Made by a program: the position numbers and the translations under genes
NCBI GenBank assembly: GCA_002118135.1
Contig: BDIU01000388.1
Location: 62,001-126,000 of the forward strand
Length of the DNA: 64,000 bases
From: Trebouxia sp. TZW2008
Lineage: Eukaryota > Chlorophyta > Trebouxiophyceae > Trebouxiales > Trebouxiaceae
Reading direction: 5' to 3'
The notes under the pieces: generated by a model
What the model was told of the DNA's origin: nothing
The model's database searches: none
What the model saw: the letters and a program-made list of their open reading frames with translations, nothing else
Shown here: positions 42,889-54,423 of the stretch, piece by piece
Numbering within the stretch: the first letter of the stretch is position 1
Layout of the letters: every line of letters starts with the position of its first letter

Positions 42889-45086
42889 ATGCAGGCCCGG
42901 CTGCAAAGCTGGGTCTGGCTGACTATAGCGCTCCTCCCTTTCTGCTGTGTTGTGTACAGCGCACGGCCAGTTGATGGCGATCAAAATGCAGCCGGCAGCG
43001 CACAGGTGTGTCCTTCTAGCCTGCTGTCTCAAGCTTTAAGCTGCGAAACTGATCTCTGACCAGCATGGTGCAGCTGGGCTCGGTGGCAGTCATGACAACA
43101 TCATTATTGTGCTTCAGGCATCAACAGTCAATGACAGTGATGGCAGCATGGGTGTGGTTGTGGAACGCAACATGGACGCTCTTCAGGCCTTTGTCAAAAG
43201 CCTTCTCATGGTGAAGAGCACACCTATTTTTATTATTTGGTGTTGTAGCACAGCAGAAACAAGCGTTATCTCAGGCAAACATCATCAAGCAAGAAACATA
43301 TCTGCTTCACATTTCAGGCTTTGGTCTTGATCAAGCACAGCACCATTGGCCATTGTCATAGGCAACTTGCATCAACTCCTTTGCACTTGCTTGCAGATCT
43401 TCATCTTGTTTGCACACAGGAAACAAGCATTACCACAGAGCAATCCTCGTCAACAAGACATTTCTTTGCATTGCAGATTCTGATGTTACTATAGCACAGC
43501 AGAAAGCACTACCACAGGCAAACCTCATCAACATGAAATCTTCTTTGCATTGCAGATCTTGGTCACTGAGCTAGGCGATGAGACATTCATCATTGCAGCT
43601 ATCATGGCCATGCGGCATCCGCGCCTTGTGGTTTATGTTGGAGCAATGTCAGCCCTTGTATCCATGACGGTATGTAACCCATGCTTCATATGTTTGCCAT
43701 AAAGAGCCCGTGTGTCCATGATGGTATGCAACCCACGCTACATGTGATTGCCATAAAGAGGCACAAGCAGCAGTCGTTGGCATTCTGCTGGGACTGTAGA
43801 CAGCTGTTCACAAAGTTCAACCTGCCTTCAAGTCATGCAGCTGGTTGTGTACAGCCTGTCTTCAAATTGTTAGTTGTCATGTGGCTTGCATGTAATGCAT
43901 TGCCCTTCCAAATGAGGATTTGGACATGCTGCCAGTGCTGTGATGTCCATGTAAGGTAGCATGCAAGACCTTCTGTTTGACATGCAGGTCATTTCTACAT
44001 CGTTGGGGTATGTTCTACCCAATCTGATCTCACGCCAAGCCACGCAGCACGCTGCAACCGCACTGTACACCTTCTTCGGCCTGCGGCTGTTATGGATAGC
44101 GTGGCGTTCAAAACCTCAGGCATCAAATCAGGATGAAGTAGAAGAGATTGAAGCGAAGCTCGAGGCCTCAGAGCAGCAGCCCAGAACCAAGCTACAGCGG
44201 ATGCTAAATCGGCTCTGTACTCCAGTCTTTCTTGAAGCTCTCATACTGACCTTTCTAGCAGGTCAGTGCCCTTACACTGTCTCCCAGGTCTCCAATTATG
44301 AGTACTGATTTACACAGCAAACTGGGTAAGAATCTTTGCAGCTGTTCCTGCTTGCAATTTGCAAATGCTGTCCTGGACCGATGTATAAAGTATCTGGTGA
44401 TGCAAAAGTAAGTATGAATACAGAAGCAAAATCTGGTCAATAGGCAGAAGCAGTAACTAGCACAACATCCCGCCTGCATTGCAAGTGGCTATGCAGTACC
44501 TGATGTATGGGCAATAGCAGCAGCAAGCGCCTCATTACATCAAGTTTGGCTATGCAGAGTGGGGTGATCGAAGCCAGATTGCAACCATTACGCTGGCAGC
44601 CACTTACAATCCTTATGGGGTGACAGTTGGCGCCATACTAGGACACAGCATCTGTACAGGAACAGCAGTTCTAGGCGGTGAGTACTGGAGGCTTCTGACT
44701 TTGCACTGTACTTTGCGTTTGCCATTTCTTGCTGCAATATTGCAGATGCATGAGATGCTTGATGCCGTCAGCGTGTGCCATTTGTATTGTATGCATGTCA
44801 ACTGTGTGCAACGCGTACACATAGTACTTGCGTAGCATGCCTCACAGTTGTGTGGACTTCAACTTGTTCAGTGTCACTGCGTGTTCTTTGCATGATGGAT
44901 TGAAAGAGAGCGAACTATGTGGTCCCCTGCTGCAAGCATTGCACGCTTTGCTGGTGTTTTGAATTTGACACTTGACATGCAGGTCAGTTGTTGGCAATGC
45001 GGATATCGCAACGAACAGTGGCATTGTCTGGTGGAATGCTGTTCCTCCTGTTTGCTGGACACAACCTAATATATGGCAGCCATTGA
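42889..45086 (+). CDS. GDT1/UPF0016 (TMEM165-type) cation transporter, Golgi-type
   Basis: Exons 42889-43005, 43064-43210, 43556-43669, 43988-44261, 44558-44677 and 44983-45086 sum to 876 nt (291 aa) with consistent phases. The N terminus is a signal peptide ([17 protein letters not shown]). Both family signatures are present: [19 protein letters not shown] and [20 protein letters not shown] charged cytosolic loop ([16 protein letters not shown]) lies between the halves. Glu after GlyAsp in the first motif is not a loss: plant members of the At5g36290 clade read EIGDETF too (from memory). Family members exchange Mn2+ or Ca2+ for protons; the signal peptide and clade suggest Golgi or secretory membranes rather than chloroplast. 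Intron 2 contains an acceptor-edge ladder. Confidence 0.93.
43235..43552. repeat. Acceptor-edge ladder before GDT1 exon 3
   Basis: Three units of roughly 90-120 nt share agcacagcagaaa, aggcaaacctcatcaacat and cttctttgcattgcagat. The last supplies the working acceptor at 43555. Two earlier units end in decoy acceptors. Confidence 0.8.
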
Positions 45087-45205
45087 CATCCTGTGCAATG
45101 TCATCAGGCTACTTGTGTTCTCTTAATGTCGGCCTTGAGCTGTGTGTAGCTTTATTTCATTCAGTGACAGTGTTCAATAGCTAGTAGTACCAATGCATGT
45201 TTGCA

Positions 45206-45530
45206 TCACTGTTTGCAGTGACTTGCAATGCACATCATATTACCCGATTCGTCCTTCAGCGCCACCCCTATGAACTCTTCACAAATGTTGAAAGTTTCAA
45301 ACTTTGAAAGGGTTGGGCAAGCTTCAGGCTCTTCTTGTGTGATGATGCTCTTGTGCCAATTCGCATCGGAATGCAGCAGCTGCTGTATGATCAGGCCTGC
45401 ACTGTCCAATCGCACCTTGAGCGCCCTGCAGGTTGTGTTGTCACCTTTGTTGGAACAGCTGCCGTGCAAAGACTTGCTGCAAGGGGCCTTCGAAAACCGA
45501 AGAAAAGGGAATCTAGGCAGCGCCGGGCTA
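45206..45530 (-). CDS. Possible short gene or terminal exon, unknown product
   Basis: On minus, two segments (about 45485-45530 and 45206-45437) join across a GTGACA..GCAG intron in one frame: VFARQLFQQRALKVRLDSAG then ICEEFIGVALKDESGNM and a stop. The composition is protein-like. No start ATG is visible before the frame closes near 45520, so the 5' end is unresolved or the signal is spurious. It would converge on GDT1 and diverge from SWEET. No family is recognised. Confidence 0.3.
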
Positions 45531-45660
45531 GCTTCCTGCGCTGAACGGAAATGCTTTTGCGACCTTCACGCCTGAATACACGAACACGCTCGCGATTCAA
45601 AACGTCTCTTCGAGTCGTGACAGTCCTTGACTGATCGGGTGCGTTGCCAGCGTTGCCGCC

Positions 45661-48600
45661 ATGGTCTCGCAAGAAGAGATTATGACCAGAATAGTGCCCA
45701 GCGTTGGAGTGGTTATCGGCACACTCATGTTCCTGTCGCCGTTGAAGGCCGTGCTTGACATGCGACGCAACGGACGAATCGGCGTAAGTCTGAGCGACGC
45801 GATCTGGCCTACTTGCTCCATTCTTGTGTGACCACAGTCGTCAGGTCTTCAAGATCGAAAGCGCACCTTAAACGGGCTTGCATAATGTCATACATTCGTG
45901 ACCTGTTGCTGCTCAACATGAATTTCTTGCCTGCAGGATCTTAATCCAATCCCTTTCCCAATAGTTATTGCTAACTGTGTGGCCTGGGTTGCGTATGCTG
46001 TGGTGAACAAGGACCCTTATGTGTTTTTGGCCAATGATCCTGGGATCTTGCTGGGGCTCTTTTACACCTTGAGTGCATATGGGTATGCAGATGTCAAGGT
46101 ATTGGTGTCAGCCTCACAAACATGTTGTCGCATGAGCTATGCATGCGCATTGAGAATTGCAGCAAGCACAAATGTGAACAGACATGACCCATTGCTTAAT
46201 TCAACCCTATGAGTATGCCTTTGTGTGTCACAGAACTTACGCAAATGCTCTCAGCAAGCCGACGCTGGCCTGTGCTTACCATTTGAGGCATTGTCAAGGG
46301 TTTGCATGCCGTCACGCAAACTCCCATATAAATGCATGTGACAGCAAAGCTGCATATGAATGAATGCAGGACACGTCCACAAGCAAAGTCTTCATTTTAT
46401 GGACGCCTGTGTCATGCACTTGCCATATAGATGCCTGTGACAGATCTATGCTGTATTTGATGCCTGTGACAACCCGCATGTGGGTGTCTTGCAGAGCATG
46501 CCCGCCAGCACACTCTTCGTATAGCTGCCTGTGGGGCCTTGCAGAGCACGTCCACAAGCAAACTCTTGAAATAGACGCCTGCGTCATGTGAATGTCATAT
46601 AGGTGCCAGTGTCATGGCATTCTATGCTGTATTTGATGCCTGTGACAACCTGCATGTGGGTCCTTGCAAAACATGCCCATAGGCAAGCTCTTCATGTAGA
46701 TGCCTGAGCCATCCGACCAGTTGAGTGCTTCTGTACGTACCTAGATGGGCCTGCTGAGCCTGCCTAGTCCACGCTTACAACAAATGAATGAATGAATCCA
46801 ACCTGCATGTGGGTGCTTGCAGATCATGCTCACAAGCAGACTCTTCATGGTCACTGCCTATGTCATGTGCATGTCATATAGATGTGTTTGATGTGGCATA
46901 CCTATGCCATATGGACTGCTGCGACAAGCTGCATGTGTGCTTTTGCGCGACATGCCCGCGAGCACACTCTTGATATGGATGTGCGTGACATCACAGGCGC
47001 ATGCAGGTGCTTGCAGACCAGGAATAGGCTGGTGGCTCATTGTCCAAAATTCTGCATCCTCCACCAGCAAAGTCTGTTTACAATTGCTTCGGATATGCCA
47101 TACCTGTGCAATATAAAGATCTATGACAAAGCTGCATGTGGTTTCTTGCAGACTAGGAATAGGCTGGTGGCACTGATCATGCTGTTTGGAGCAGCGCTAT
47201 CTGGTGTAGCCCTCAGTGTAGCTGCCATGCCAATGAGTAAGAATGAGAAGATGCTGCTATGGTAATGCCCATGTCAATGAGATTTTGGCGTACCTGTGCA
47301 CAGTCAGCTTGTGCTGCAATGAGTAAAAATGAGAAGATGCTGCCATGGTAGTGCCCTTGTCAATTGAACTTGTGCATACGTGTACACAATCGGCTTGTGT
47401 TGCATTGGGTGAGGCCAAGAAGATGCTTCCGTGGGAATGCCCTTGTCAGTTGAGCGTGTGCATACTTAAACACAATCAGCTTGTGCTTCAGCCTGCAGTC
47501 AATCTTGTTGCAAGCAGCACATGTCAGCAATAGAGGTTCCGCCTGGTCTGAGTGTCAGAGCTTGCAGTGTATGATTTAGCTACACTGTATTGCCAAAGTG
47601 ATTGCATTCTTGGCTGAAATAAAAGTTCAAACATGATTGCGGTGCCATGGGGGTCGTCACCAAACCCCATTGCGTACATGTCAGGATCTTGTTTTAGCAA
47701 AGTTGACACGTCCAGGAGAAGTGGATTTGGTGTTGTCCATGCACTTTGGCTTCATTGCGTTTTGACGACTGGGATGCTTGGTGCTCAGGACTATCATGAC
47801 AAGTGTGGTCTTGCAGATCTACTACTCAGCCCCCTTGTGACCTTGTGACAACTGGATGCTGTTTCGTTCAGGGGTATCACGGCAAACGTGGTTTTGCTAA
47901 TCTATTACTCAGCCCCCCTGACAACGGTGAAGGAAGTTCTGGTGACACGTAGCTCCTCATCACTGTACTGGCCTCTGTGCATGATGAACGTGCTGAACGG
48001 TCTACTTTGGGTGGGCTATGGAAGGGTGAGTTACCTTCTGACACAGGCTATGTTGTGCTCGGTGCTCAGCATTGTATGTTTCCAGAAACAGTTCTTGTAT
48101 TGCTCCATGGTTGTCTTCTGCTGGACGTAGTTCAGCATGTACTGGCCTCTGCGCATGATGAACGCGCTGAGCTGTCTACTTGAGGTGAGCTATGCAAGGG
48201 TGAGTCCCCTTCTGACACAGGCTATGATGTGCTCAGCATTGTATTTCCAAACACAGTTCGTGTGTTGCTCCATGATTGTCTTCTGTTGGACGTGATTCAG
48301 CATGTAATGGCCTCTGTGCCTGTTGAACGTGCTGAATGGTCTGCTCTGGGTGGGCTATGGCAGGGTGAGTCTTCTTCTGATACAGGCTATGTTGTGCTCA
48401 AAGCTTAGCATTGTATATTTGCAGACACAATTCGTGTGTTGCTGAAAGAGAACCTTCTTTTGGCCGCAGTTCAGCATGTATTGGCCTCTGTGCATGCTGA
48501 ATGTGCTGAATGTTCTGCATTGGGTGGGCTACCTTTTGATACATGCTTTGTTGTGTTCCATGCTCACCATGCATATACAGTAAACTCTCTTTGTAAGGAC

Positions 48601-49231
48601 ACTCGATGTAAGGACAATCTCGATGTAAGGACAACGCCATTGGGTACCCATCACTGCATTCTGACTGCAGTGGTCCCTCTGAGTAAGGACAATTCGATGT
48701 AAGGACAAATTTCTTGGTGACCAAAGCGGTCGTTACAAAGAGAGTTGACTGTAGCAATATGCATGTGACGGGATGCAATGCGCAAGCTGCACAATGAGAG
48801 TCTCTTGTGAAACAATAGTCAGCATATTTGCTGTTGTATGCTTGCTCATGCCTTGCTGGGCAAAAGCCATGACATAGACCTGCATCAACTGGTGAATTTG
48901 ACTCAAGTCAAGCCAGTCTCTGGCTCCATGTAGAGTTGGACCAGTCCTCAATGACAATGCAGCCAACTCACAGCAGCTTTACGGCTTGCTGATATGAATG
49001 CAGGCCACTCACAACAGCTTCATCTGGGCACCAAATGCAGTAGGAGCTGCCTTGGGACTTCTGCAGCTCAGCTTATGCTTGATCTTTCAGCGGAAAGTCA
49101 GAGTGGATCCTGAAGATGCAGCCAAAAGGGAACCTCTGCTAGGCCGAGCTGCAGAAGAGGAACGGGCCAACAGAGAAAGGCAGGATTTGTTGCATCAGCG
49201 AAGAGGTTCATCAGCTGCTGAGGATGTATAA
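45661..49231 (+). CDS. SWEET (MtN3/saliva) sugar transporter, 5 exons
   Basis: Exons 45661-45783, 45937-46098, 47152-47261, 47872-48025 and 49004-49231 sum to 777 nt (258 aa), phases matching. The first MtN3 unit reads VIGTLMFLSPLKAVLDMRRN, NPIPFPIVIANCVAWVAYAV and LANDPGILLGLFYTLSAYG. The second reads GITANVVLLIYYSAPLTTV, SSSLYWPLCMMNVLNGLLW and FIWAPNAVGAALGLLQLSLC. This gives the 3+1+3 helix plan of eukaryotic SWEETs, which pass mono- or disaccharides down their gradient. The tail is charged (EEERANRERQDLL). Introns 2-4 are long and filled with exon-edge copies, a LINE tail and a MITE. Substrate and membrane are not predictable. Confidence 0.93.
46370..47055. repeat. Acceptor-edge ladder before SWEET exon 3
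   Basis: Repeats of tgcatgtgggtgcttgcagancatgccc and of gtcatgtgcatgtcatatag recur near 46380-46520, 46545-46700, 46800-46880 and 46920-47050. The last keeps the exon start itself (ttgcagaccaggaataggctggtgg). The real acceptor is at 47151. Confidence 0.75.
46715..46798 (+). mobile_element. LINE 3'-end fragment with AATG tail
   Basis: About 80 bases ending in aatgaatgaatgaat match the 3' end of the COQ8-intron LINE: both share cttctgta.gtacctag and tgcctag.ccac before the tail. The fragment is heavily 5'-truncated. Confidence 0.65.
47285..47465. repeat. Donor-edge copies of SWEET exon 3
   Basis: Two copies (about 47318-47360 and 47400-47450) repeat the exon 3 end (gagaagatgctgc.atgg) and the following intron start, with decay of the donor. 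Confidence 0.75.
47780..48540. repeat. Mini-exon ladder around SWEET exon 4
   Basis: Upstream, about 47810-47835 copies the YYSAPL block. Downstream, three copies (about 48129-48195, 48293-48365 and 48472-48535) each join a ttcag acceptor directly to the WPLCMMNVLNGLLWVGYGR-coding half. The first two keep a gtgag donor; the second carries a stop just before WPL. Confidence 0.85.
48578..48751 (+). mobile_element. 174-bp MITE with pogo/Tigger-like terminal repeats
   Basis: Terminal inverted repeats of about 24 bp begin cagtaaactctctttgtaa and end in the complement of cagtcaactctctttgtaac. TA flanks both sides (48576-48577 and 48752-48753). Subterminal tcgatgtaaggacaa motifs repeat. There is no coding capacity. 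It lies in SWEET intron 4. Confidence 0.88.
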
Positions 49232-49900
49232 AGGGTCACGCATTGCCATTATTTTTAGAGTCATAAGGCAGTATGCTGCAAACCTGCTAGGAACTTAGTT
49301 TTGGGTGTGAAAAGATTTTCAGAAATGTGTCATGTTAGGTGAAGATGCACTGCAGGGAAAGTTGGTGCTCAGTGTCAGCTGCTTAGCTGGACTAGAGTAT
49401 GCTGCAGCTGGAATCAGTCACTTGCCGTACCCATGTTATAGGCCGCATTCAAGGCGCTCAATGCTTGTCTTAACAATTTGCACTTAGCTGTAGATACTGT
49501 TTGTCTGCAATGGCATGACTGCAGGTGTTTGTTGTGCATTTCATGCTTTGCCTCTTGACGCTTTTGCTGTCAAAGGCCTTCAACTCATTGCCATTTGATT
49601 GTCCTTCCATCGTTTTCAGCAGTGTTGTGTCAGTTAGCACTCTGCAATAAAACCTCGGCTCTTCAAGCCTTCATGTACATCCTGAATGTCAAGCTTGTTG
49701 GTCAAATCAAGTCGCCTTGTCAGCAGGTGCGCGTTCTTTGACGACTGCCGGTGCACTGAGCCCCGCAATTGCTGTGCCAAGTTTTGCCTGGCATAGGGTT
49801 TCTGGCAGGCCGGCAAAGCTGACCCGCCCCGTGACCTAATCGCCCTATAAGTTTGACCGGGAAGGCTGCAGCAAATTGACTGAACTTGCGCTGGCATTTC
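49232..49900. other. Intergenic: SWEET 3' region and RPC8 promoter
   Basis: Tandem genes, same strand. Short minus-strand ORFs here overlap the RPC8 5' end and look like shadows. No repeat or RNA gene is recognised. Confidence 0.5.
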
Positions 49901-50936
49901 ATGTTTACCGTCTGCACTCTCGAGGACAAAGTGCGTGTAAAGCCCTCAGACCTTGGCAAAACAACCATTGAAGCCGTCACCGCCGAAATCGAGAGGGTAT
50001 ACGTCGACAAAGTCATCCCTGATCTTGGTCTGGTGACAACAATATACGACATTCTTGACATACAAGGAGGATTCGTGTATCCTAGCGACGGTGCCGCTCA
50101 CTTCGATACCAAGTTCCGCTTGGTGGTGTTCAAGCCATTCATTGGTCAAATTCTCGTTGGAAAGCTTGAGGCTTGTGACAAGTATGCTGACAACACTTTT
50201 GTGAGCTATTAGGGCCAGGAAGAATTGTACTGATGCGCCATTTGACCTGTAGGAACGGGTTGAAAATCAGTCTTGGCTTCTTCAACGACTTGCACGTTCC
50301 AGACTACCACTGTCCTGAAGACTACTGGTTTCATAGCCAGGATAGTCTGTGGGCATGGAAATATGAGAGCGAAGACATGTTTCTTGACTTGCAGGAAGAC
50401 ATCAGGTGCTTAGATAAGGCTTGCACCGCTGAAGATTGGATATCGTTTGCTGATCAGAAACAATATTTGCTCAATAGATATGCCATGTGCTGCTGGACTT
50501 ATTGACTGATGGTGTCACTCTTCATGTCTCACTATGATTGCACAATGCATTAGCGTTCCATGTTGATCTTTTGTGGCTTTGTGAACAGACGCTGCCTGAA
50601 CAGATGATGGCTGAACAGCTGCTGTCTGCCTTGCACTGGTGATTGACCTGATGACATTCACGCAAAAATGGCTAGCGATTGGCTGATTTGCTAAGTGTGC
50701 ACATCAGAATGGAGCGCCTGTGCAGGGTGCGAGTGATGGATGTCAAGTTTCATCCTGTTCCAAATGAAGTCGAGCGTAAGGGGGATGAAACAGACCCTGA
50801 CGTAGTACCAAGGGGGACTGCCGGCAACCCATACACACCCATGACCATTGTTGCCTCTGTCAAGGATGAAGGACTAGGGCTGGTCTCATGGTGGGGAGAG
50901 GAGGCAGAGGCAGCAGGTGAAGAAGAAGAAGCCTGA
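49901..50936 (+). CDS. RPC8: RNA polymerase III subunit RPC8/RPC25 (Rpb7 family), 3 exons
   Basis: Exons 49901-50181, 50253-50405 and 50708-50936 sum to 663 nt (220 aa), close to the usual length for eukaryotic RPC8. The N-terminal tip domain reads MFTVCTLEDKVRVKPSDLG, DKVIPDLGLVTTIYDI and GGFVYPSDGAAHFDTKFRLV. The second exon starts the OB fold (GLKISLGFFNDLHVPDY). The last exon has FRVRV-like RVRVMDVKFHPVP and ends GLGLVSWW followed by an acidic tail, matching the family's GLGLLSWW. RPC8 pairs with RPC9 in the Pol III stalk and helps initiation at tRNA and 5S genes. The annotated ATG gives the canonical N terminus. Confidence 0.93.
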
Positions 50937-51040
50937 GGAGCAATATCTGGGGTGAAGAAGCCTGAGGAGCAATTTCTGGGGTGAAGAAGCCTGAGGAGCA
51001 ATTTCTGGGGTGAAGAAGCCTGAGGAGCAAATTCCGGGCT
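50925..51040. repeat. 29-bp minisatellite spanning the RPC8 stop codon
   Basis: About four units of gaagaagcctgaggagcaa plus ttctggggt run from the last codons of RPC8 into its 3' UTR. Each unit repeats the GAA GAA GCC TGA end of the reading frame, so the stop codon itself has been tandemly copied. Confidence 0.9.
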
Positions 51041-51759
51041 GTGTCAGCTGCCAGAGGCTCCCTTGATGATGTCCAGCAGCAGAGAGTCACAATTTTGATC
51101 AAACATAGGTCTTCCAACAAAGTTCTGCTTAACCAGTAGGGTGAAACAAGCAACGCAGCCAACCCTGGGCCAAGTGTATTGCAATGGCAAAGCCCCTGTC
51201 TCTGTGTGACAGTGATTAACAATGTGTGCAGAGTGCTGAGCCAAAAATACATCGACAGGCAAGGTTCCGCAGCTTTTGCAGGAGCTTATTTTGCGTCAAT
51301 ACATGCTCAGACAGAGTTGCGACATGTGATGTCCTCTCATGGTGATGCACTCACGCAGCATGTGCTCAATTGCATCCTTCACAGATGACAAGTGCTACAC
51401 TCAACCCTTCCAGCAAGCATGTGCGCAACTTGTGCATGCCAACAGCATAAGAGCTTGATGCATTTTGGAACCAGGCAGCTGTACCCCCTGAAGCATAGGC
51501 TTACATGAATTCTGCCCCAGCAACACATGTCAACGCATGCAGCTACTCACTGTACACCCAGACAAGGCCAGGTCAGCAAAGTTGGCAACCGCTTCATGCT
51601 CTACCAGATATTGGCTGCAGCTTTGCCAAATTGATGTATCATTGCTACAAAGGTGTGACAGTCTTTTGGCCACTTGCTGTACTAGAGTTTATACACAAAG
51701 CACTGAAGACTTTAATCTGCGCCAGGCTCCTTTTGGATTTATTTTTCTGTGTGACTATG
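51041..51759. other. Convergent region between RPC8 and EMC3
   Basis: About 700 bases holding both 3' UTRs. ORFs on each strand have no recognisable product. Confidence 0.5.
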
Positions 51760-54423
51760 CTAGTTTGGCTTCAATCTGGGCGGCTTCTTGAGCGCGCTCT
51801 GTAATGTCTCTGTGGCTAATTCATTGATGTTCTCTAATCTTGAAACATATTCAATCTGCAGCACGTGATGCCTGTCTTCAGGTCATGGTGACGAAGCTTT
51901 CAGGCAATAAGATAACAGTGGCGTGAAATGTAACAGACCCAACCTACTGGCAAACAACTGTACGTCTCCTTGTCACAGGCATGCTCGCAAAACTCTGATT
52001 AGTTTGCCTCACCTTGCATTGCAAAGGCTGTCCATGGGAATGCACCGTCTGGCAGTCTACCTGTTAATGCGTATTGCAAGCGCAAGCGTGAAGCATCATG
52101 CAACATCTATTTGACAAGCACAGAATCCTGATGGAAAGGGCATTACAACCTCAGCCACGCAATTCAATGCCCACACATGCAACCAACAGATGCAGCCAAA
52201 GCAAGTCTCAAGATGATTTATAAGAATGACACATTGCAGTTGGCTCTATCTGCTGGAGCAGCCAGACAGCATTTCCATTGCAAGAAACAGGTACAGCTAT
52301 CAAGCTACCAAAATGCTATGCTATGCTACGCCATGCTACGCCACGCCATGCTATGATATGCTACGCTACGCTACGCCACGCCACGCCACGCTACGCTATG
52401 CTACGCCACGCCACGCCATGCCACGCTATGCCATGCCACGCCACGCTATGCCATGCCACGCCACGCTATGCCATGCCACGCCACGCCACGCTACCCCGCG
52501 CCGTGCCGCGCCGCGCTATGCTATGCTATGCTATGCTATGCTATGCTATGCTATGCTATGCTATGCTATGCTATGCTATGCTATGCTATGCTATGCTATG
52601 CTGTGCCATGCCATGCCGTGCCGTGCTATGCTCACCGCATCCAGGGCAGCTCGCTCCTGCTCAAATGCCTTTTGGGGGTCCTGACCCATCTGTCCCATAC
52701 CCATAGTCATCTGCTGCTTCTGAATTTGCGTCTCATCAATGGTGTCTTCCTTGAACATCAGGCTCATGACGCCGCGCAGGCCAAAAAGCAGCAGCATGTA
52801 GTAGGACAGGCTTGTGAAGTAGGCAACGTCTAGTGATGGTAGGTCAATGCCTCGCTGCAAGCACAAAAGCATGGCGTCAACGTTTTGTGATGTCATGCTG
52901 GAAGATCAGACTCATGACACTGCACGCGCCAAATAGCAGCAGCATGTAGTAGGAAAGGCTTGTGCAATCGAAATCGTCTAGTCATGGCAGGTCAATGCCT
53001 TGCTGCAAGCACAAAAGCATGGCGTCAGCGTTTCGTGGTGTCATGCTGAAAGATCAGACTCATGACACTACATGCGCCAAATAGCAGCAGCATGTAGTAG
53101 GACAGGCTTGTGAAATCGGAGTTGTCTAGTCATGGCAGGTCAATGCCTTGCTGAAAGCACACGAGAAGTGCATTGAGGATGCGTCTGCGGTGGCACAAAA
53201 TGGCTCTCAAAGCATTGTTTGGAGGCAGTCATTCTTTAACCACTTAACAAGTTGTTGCCTGAGTGATTGAGTGATGCAACTACGCATTCATTGGTCAATG
53301 TAAGATATCAAAGGCAGAGAGTGGCAAAGTCAAACATGGTGCTGAAGCGTACCTGAAGCATGAGGCGAAAGGACGGTGACAAAGGGAAGGGGATTTTGCC
53401 CATGATGAACCCTGAAAAGAAGTAGTTTACAAAGGCTCCCATAGCAATCTGCATTGACAATTAACAGTAGCTTTAGGAAAAAGCATGTGCCATGCCATGC
53501 ATGTTTTGACAAATGACAACAGCATCTATAGCAAACAGCATATGCCATGCAGCAATTTCTGACAATTGACTACAGGTCTCAGGATGCCCTTGATGTATAT
53601 TGCGAAAAGTCTACGCCTGAGCAAGTGAGTCACGTCAAATTGAGTAGTTCTGAAGCTGCCTGTAGCTGAGGATGTTATGAGCTGCGCTGCGCTGTCGGCT
53701 GAGCTGACAAGTGACTAAGCGTCTCAGCATGAGTTGAATTACCTGAGGAACCAGCCCTGTGAGCTGCTGTTTCATCATGTTTTGCATCATGTCAGGATTG
53801 GTCATCAGCTGCTCCTGTACGCCTTTTGCCTCTGACTTCTTCTGGAACACACCTACCTCCTGCATGCAGAAACCGTGGTAATCACACTTTCATGCGCCTG
53901 AATTATGCAGCCAGCAATGGTCTAGGATACAAGTTGATCAGCATGGTGCATGAAACTGTCTCGCTGTGTTTCAAGGCAGAGAGCAGCAGCAGCCGTACTG
54001 TGGAACCAAAATAGCAAAGCTGGAGTACTTGCAGATCACCCTCCGGTGTGCAGTTGAGCTGGCCTGCAGTTTGCTTTTCACCTTGCCATTGAAGAAGTTT
54101 CGCCTCTGCTGCACAGCAAACGGAGGAATGTATCCAGCATTGGCGCGCATGAGCTGAGATCGCGAGATGGCCTGCTTCTCGCGCACCTCCTTGACGTCAA
54201 CAGCTTGTTTGCTGGAAGATGGGCTGGCCAGCATCTGAAACGAAAAGTAGACAGCACATAAGCATTATGAGTGAATTGTTTTGCAACCTTGACAGCACAG
54301 TTTCCGCCATCGCACCTTCGAGACATACTGTCGCAACACCATCATTAGCAGGATGCATAGTGTCAGAGGCACAACGACCCAGTCCCTGACCTTCCTGTCC
54401 AGTACAAGGTCCTCCGAATGCAT
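51760..54423 (-). CDS. EMC3: ER membrane complex subunit 3 (EMC3/TMEM111), 6 exons
   Basis: Exons 54316-54423, 54082-54234, 53743-53859, 53353-53448, 52636-52854 and 51760-51855 are all phase 0 and sum to 789 nt (262 aa), against 261 aa in human EMC3. Landmarks: MHSEDLVLDRKVRDWVVVPL, ISRSQLMRANAGYIPPFAVQ with RRNFF, MTNPDMMQNMMKQQLTGLVP, FVNYFFSGFIMGKIPFPLSP and SLSYYMLLLFGLRGVMSLM. EMC3 is the Oxa1-family insertase core of the ER membrane complex and inserts tail-anchored and multispanning proteins. The last exon (IEYVSRLENINELATETLQS) is less conserved and rests on phase, acceptor and total length. The intron before it begins with a 320-bp pentanucleotide array directly at the donor. Confidence 0.92.
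52315..52635. repeat. (ATGCT)n pentanucleotide array with ACGCC variants
   Basis: About 64 five-base units, pure ATGCT at about 52515-52600 and interrupted by ACGCC/ATGCC variants elsewhere. In EMC3 sense the array starts within a few bases of the exon 5 donor. It makes long artefactual Cys/His/Met-rich ORFs in all frames. Confidence 0.97.
52875..53165. repeat. Two acceptor-edge copies of EMC3 exon 5
   Basis: Copies at about 52893-53008 and 53042-53155 repeat the first 35-40 codons of exon 5 and its acceptor (aaatagcagcagcatgtagtagga block). They carry disabling changes and lie upstream of the functional exon. Confidence 0.88.

Noticed and set aside
52226..52833. Long Cys/His/Met/Ala-rich ORFs in three plus frames
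   Set aside because: They are translations of the (ATGCT)n array inside an EMC3 intron.
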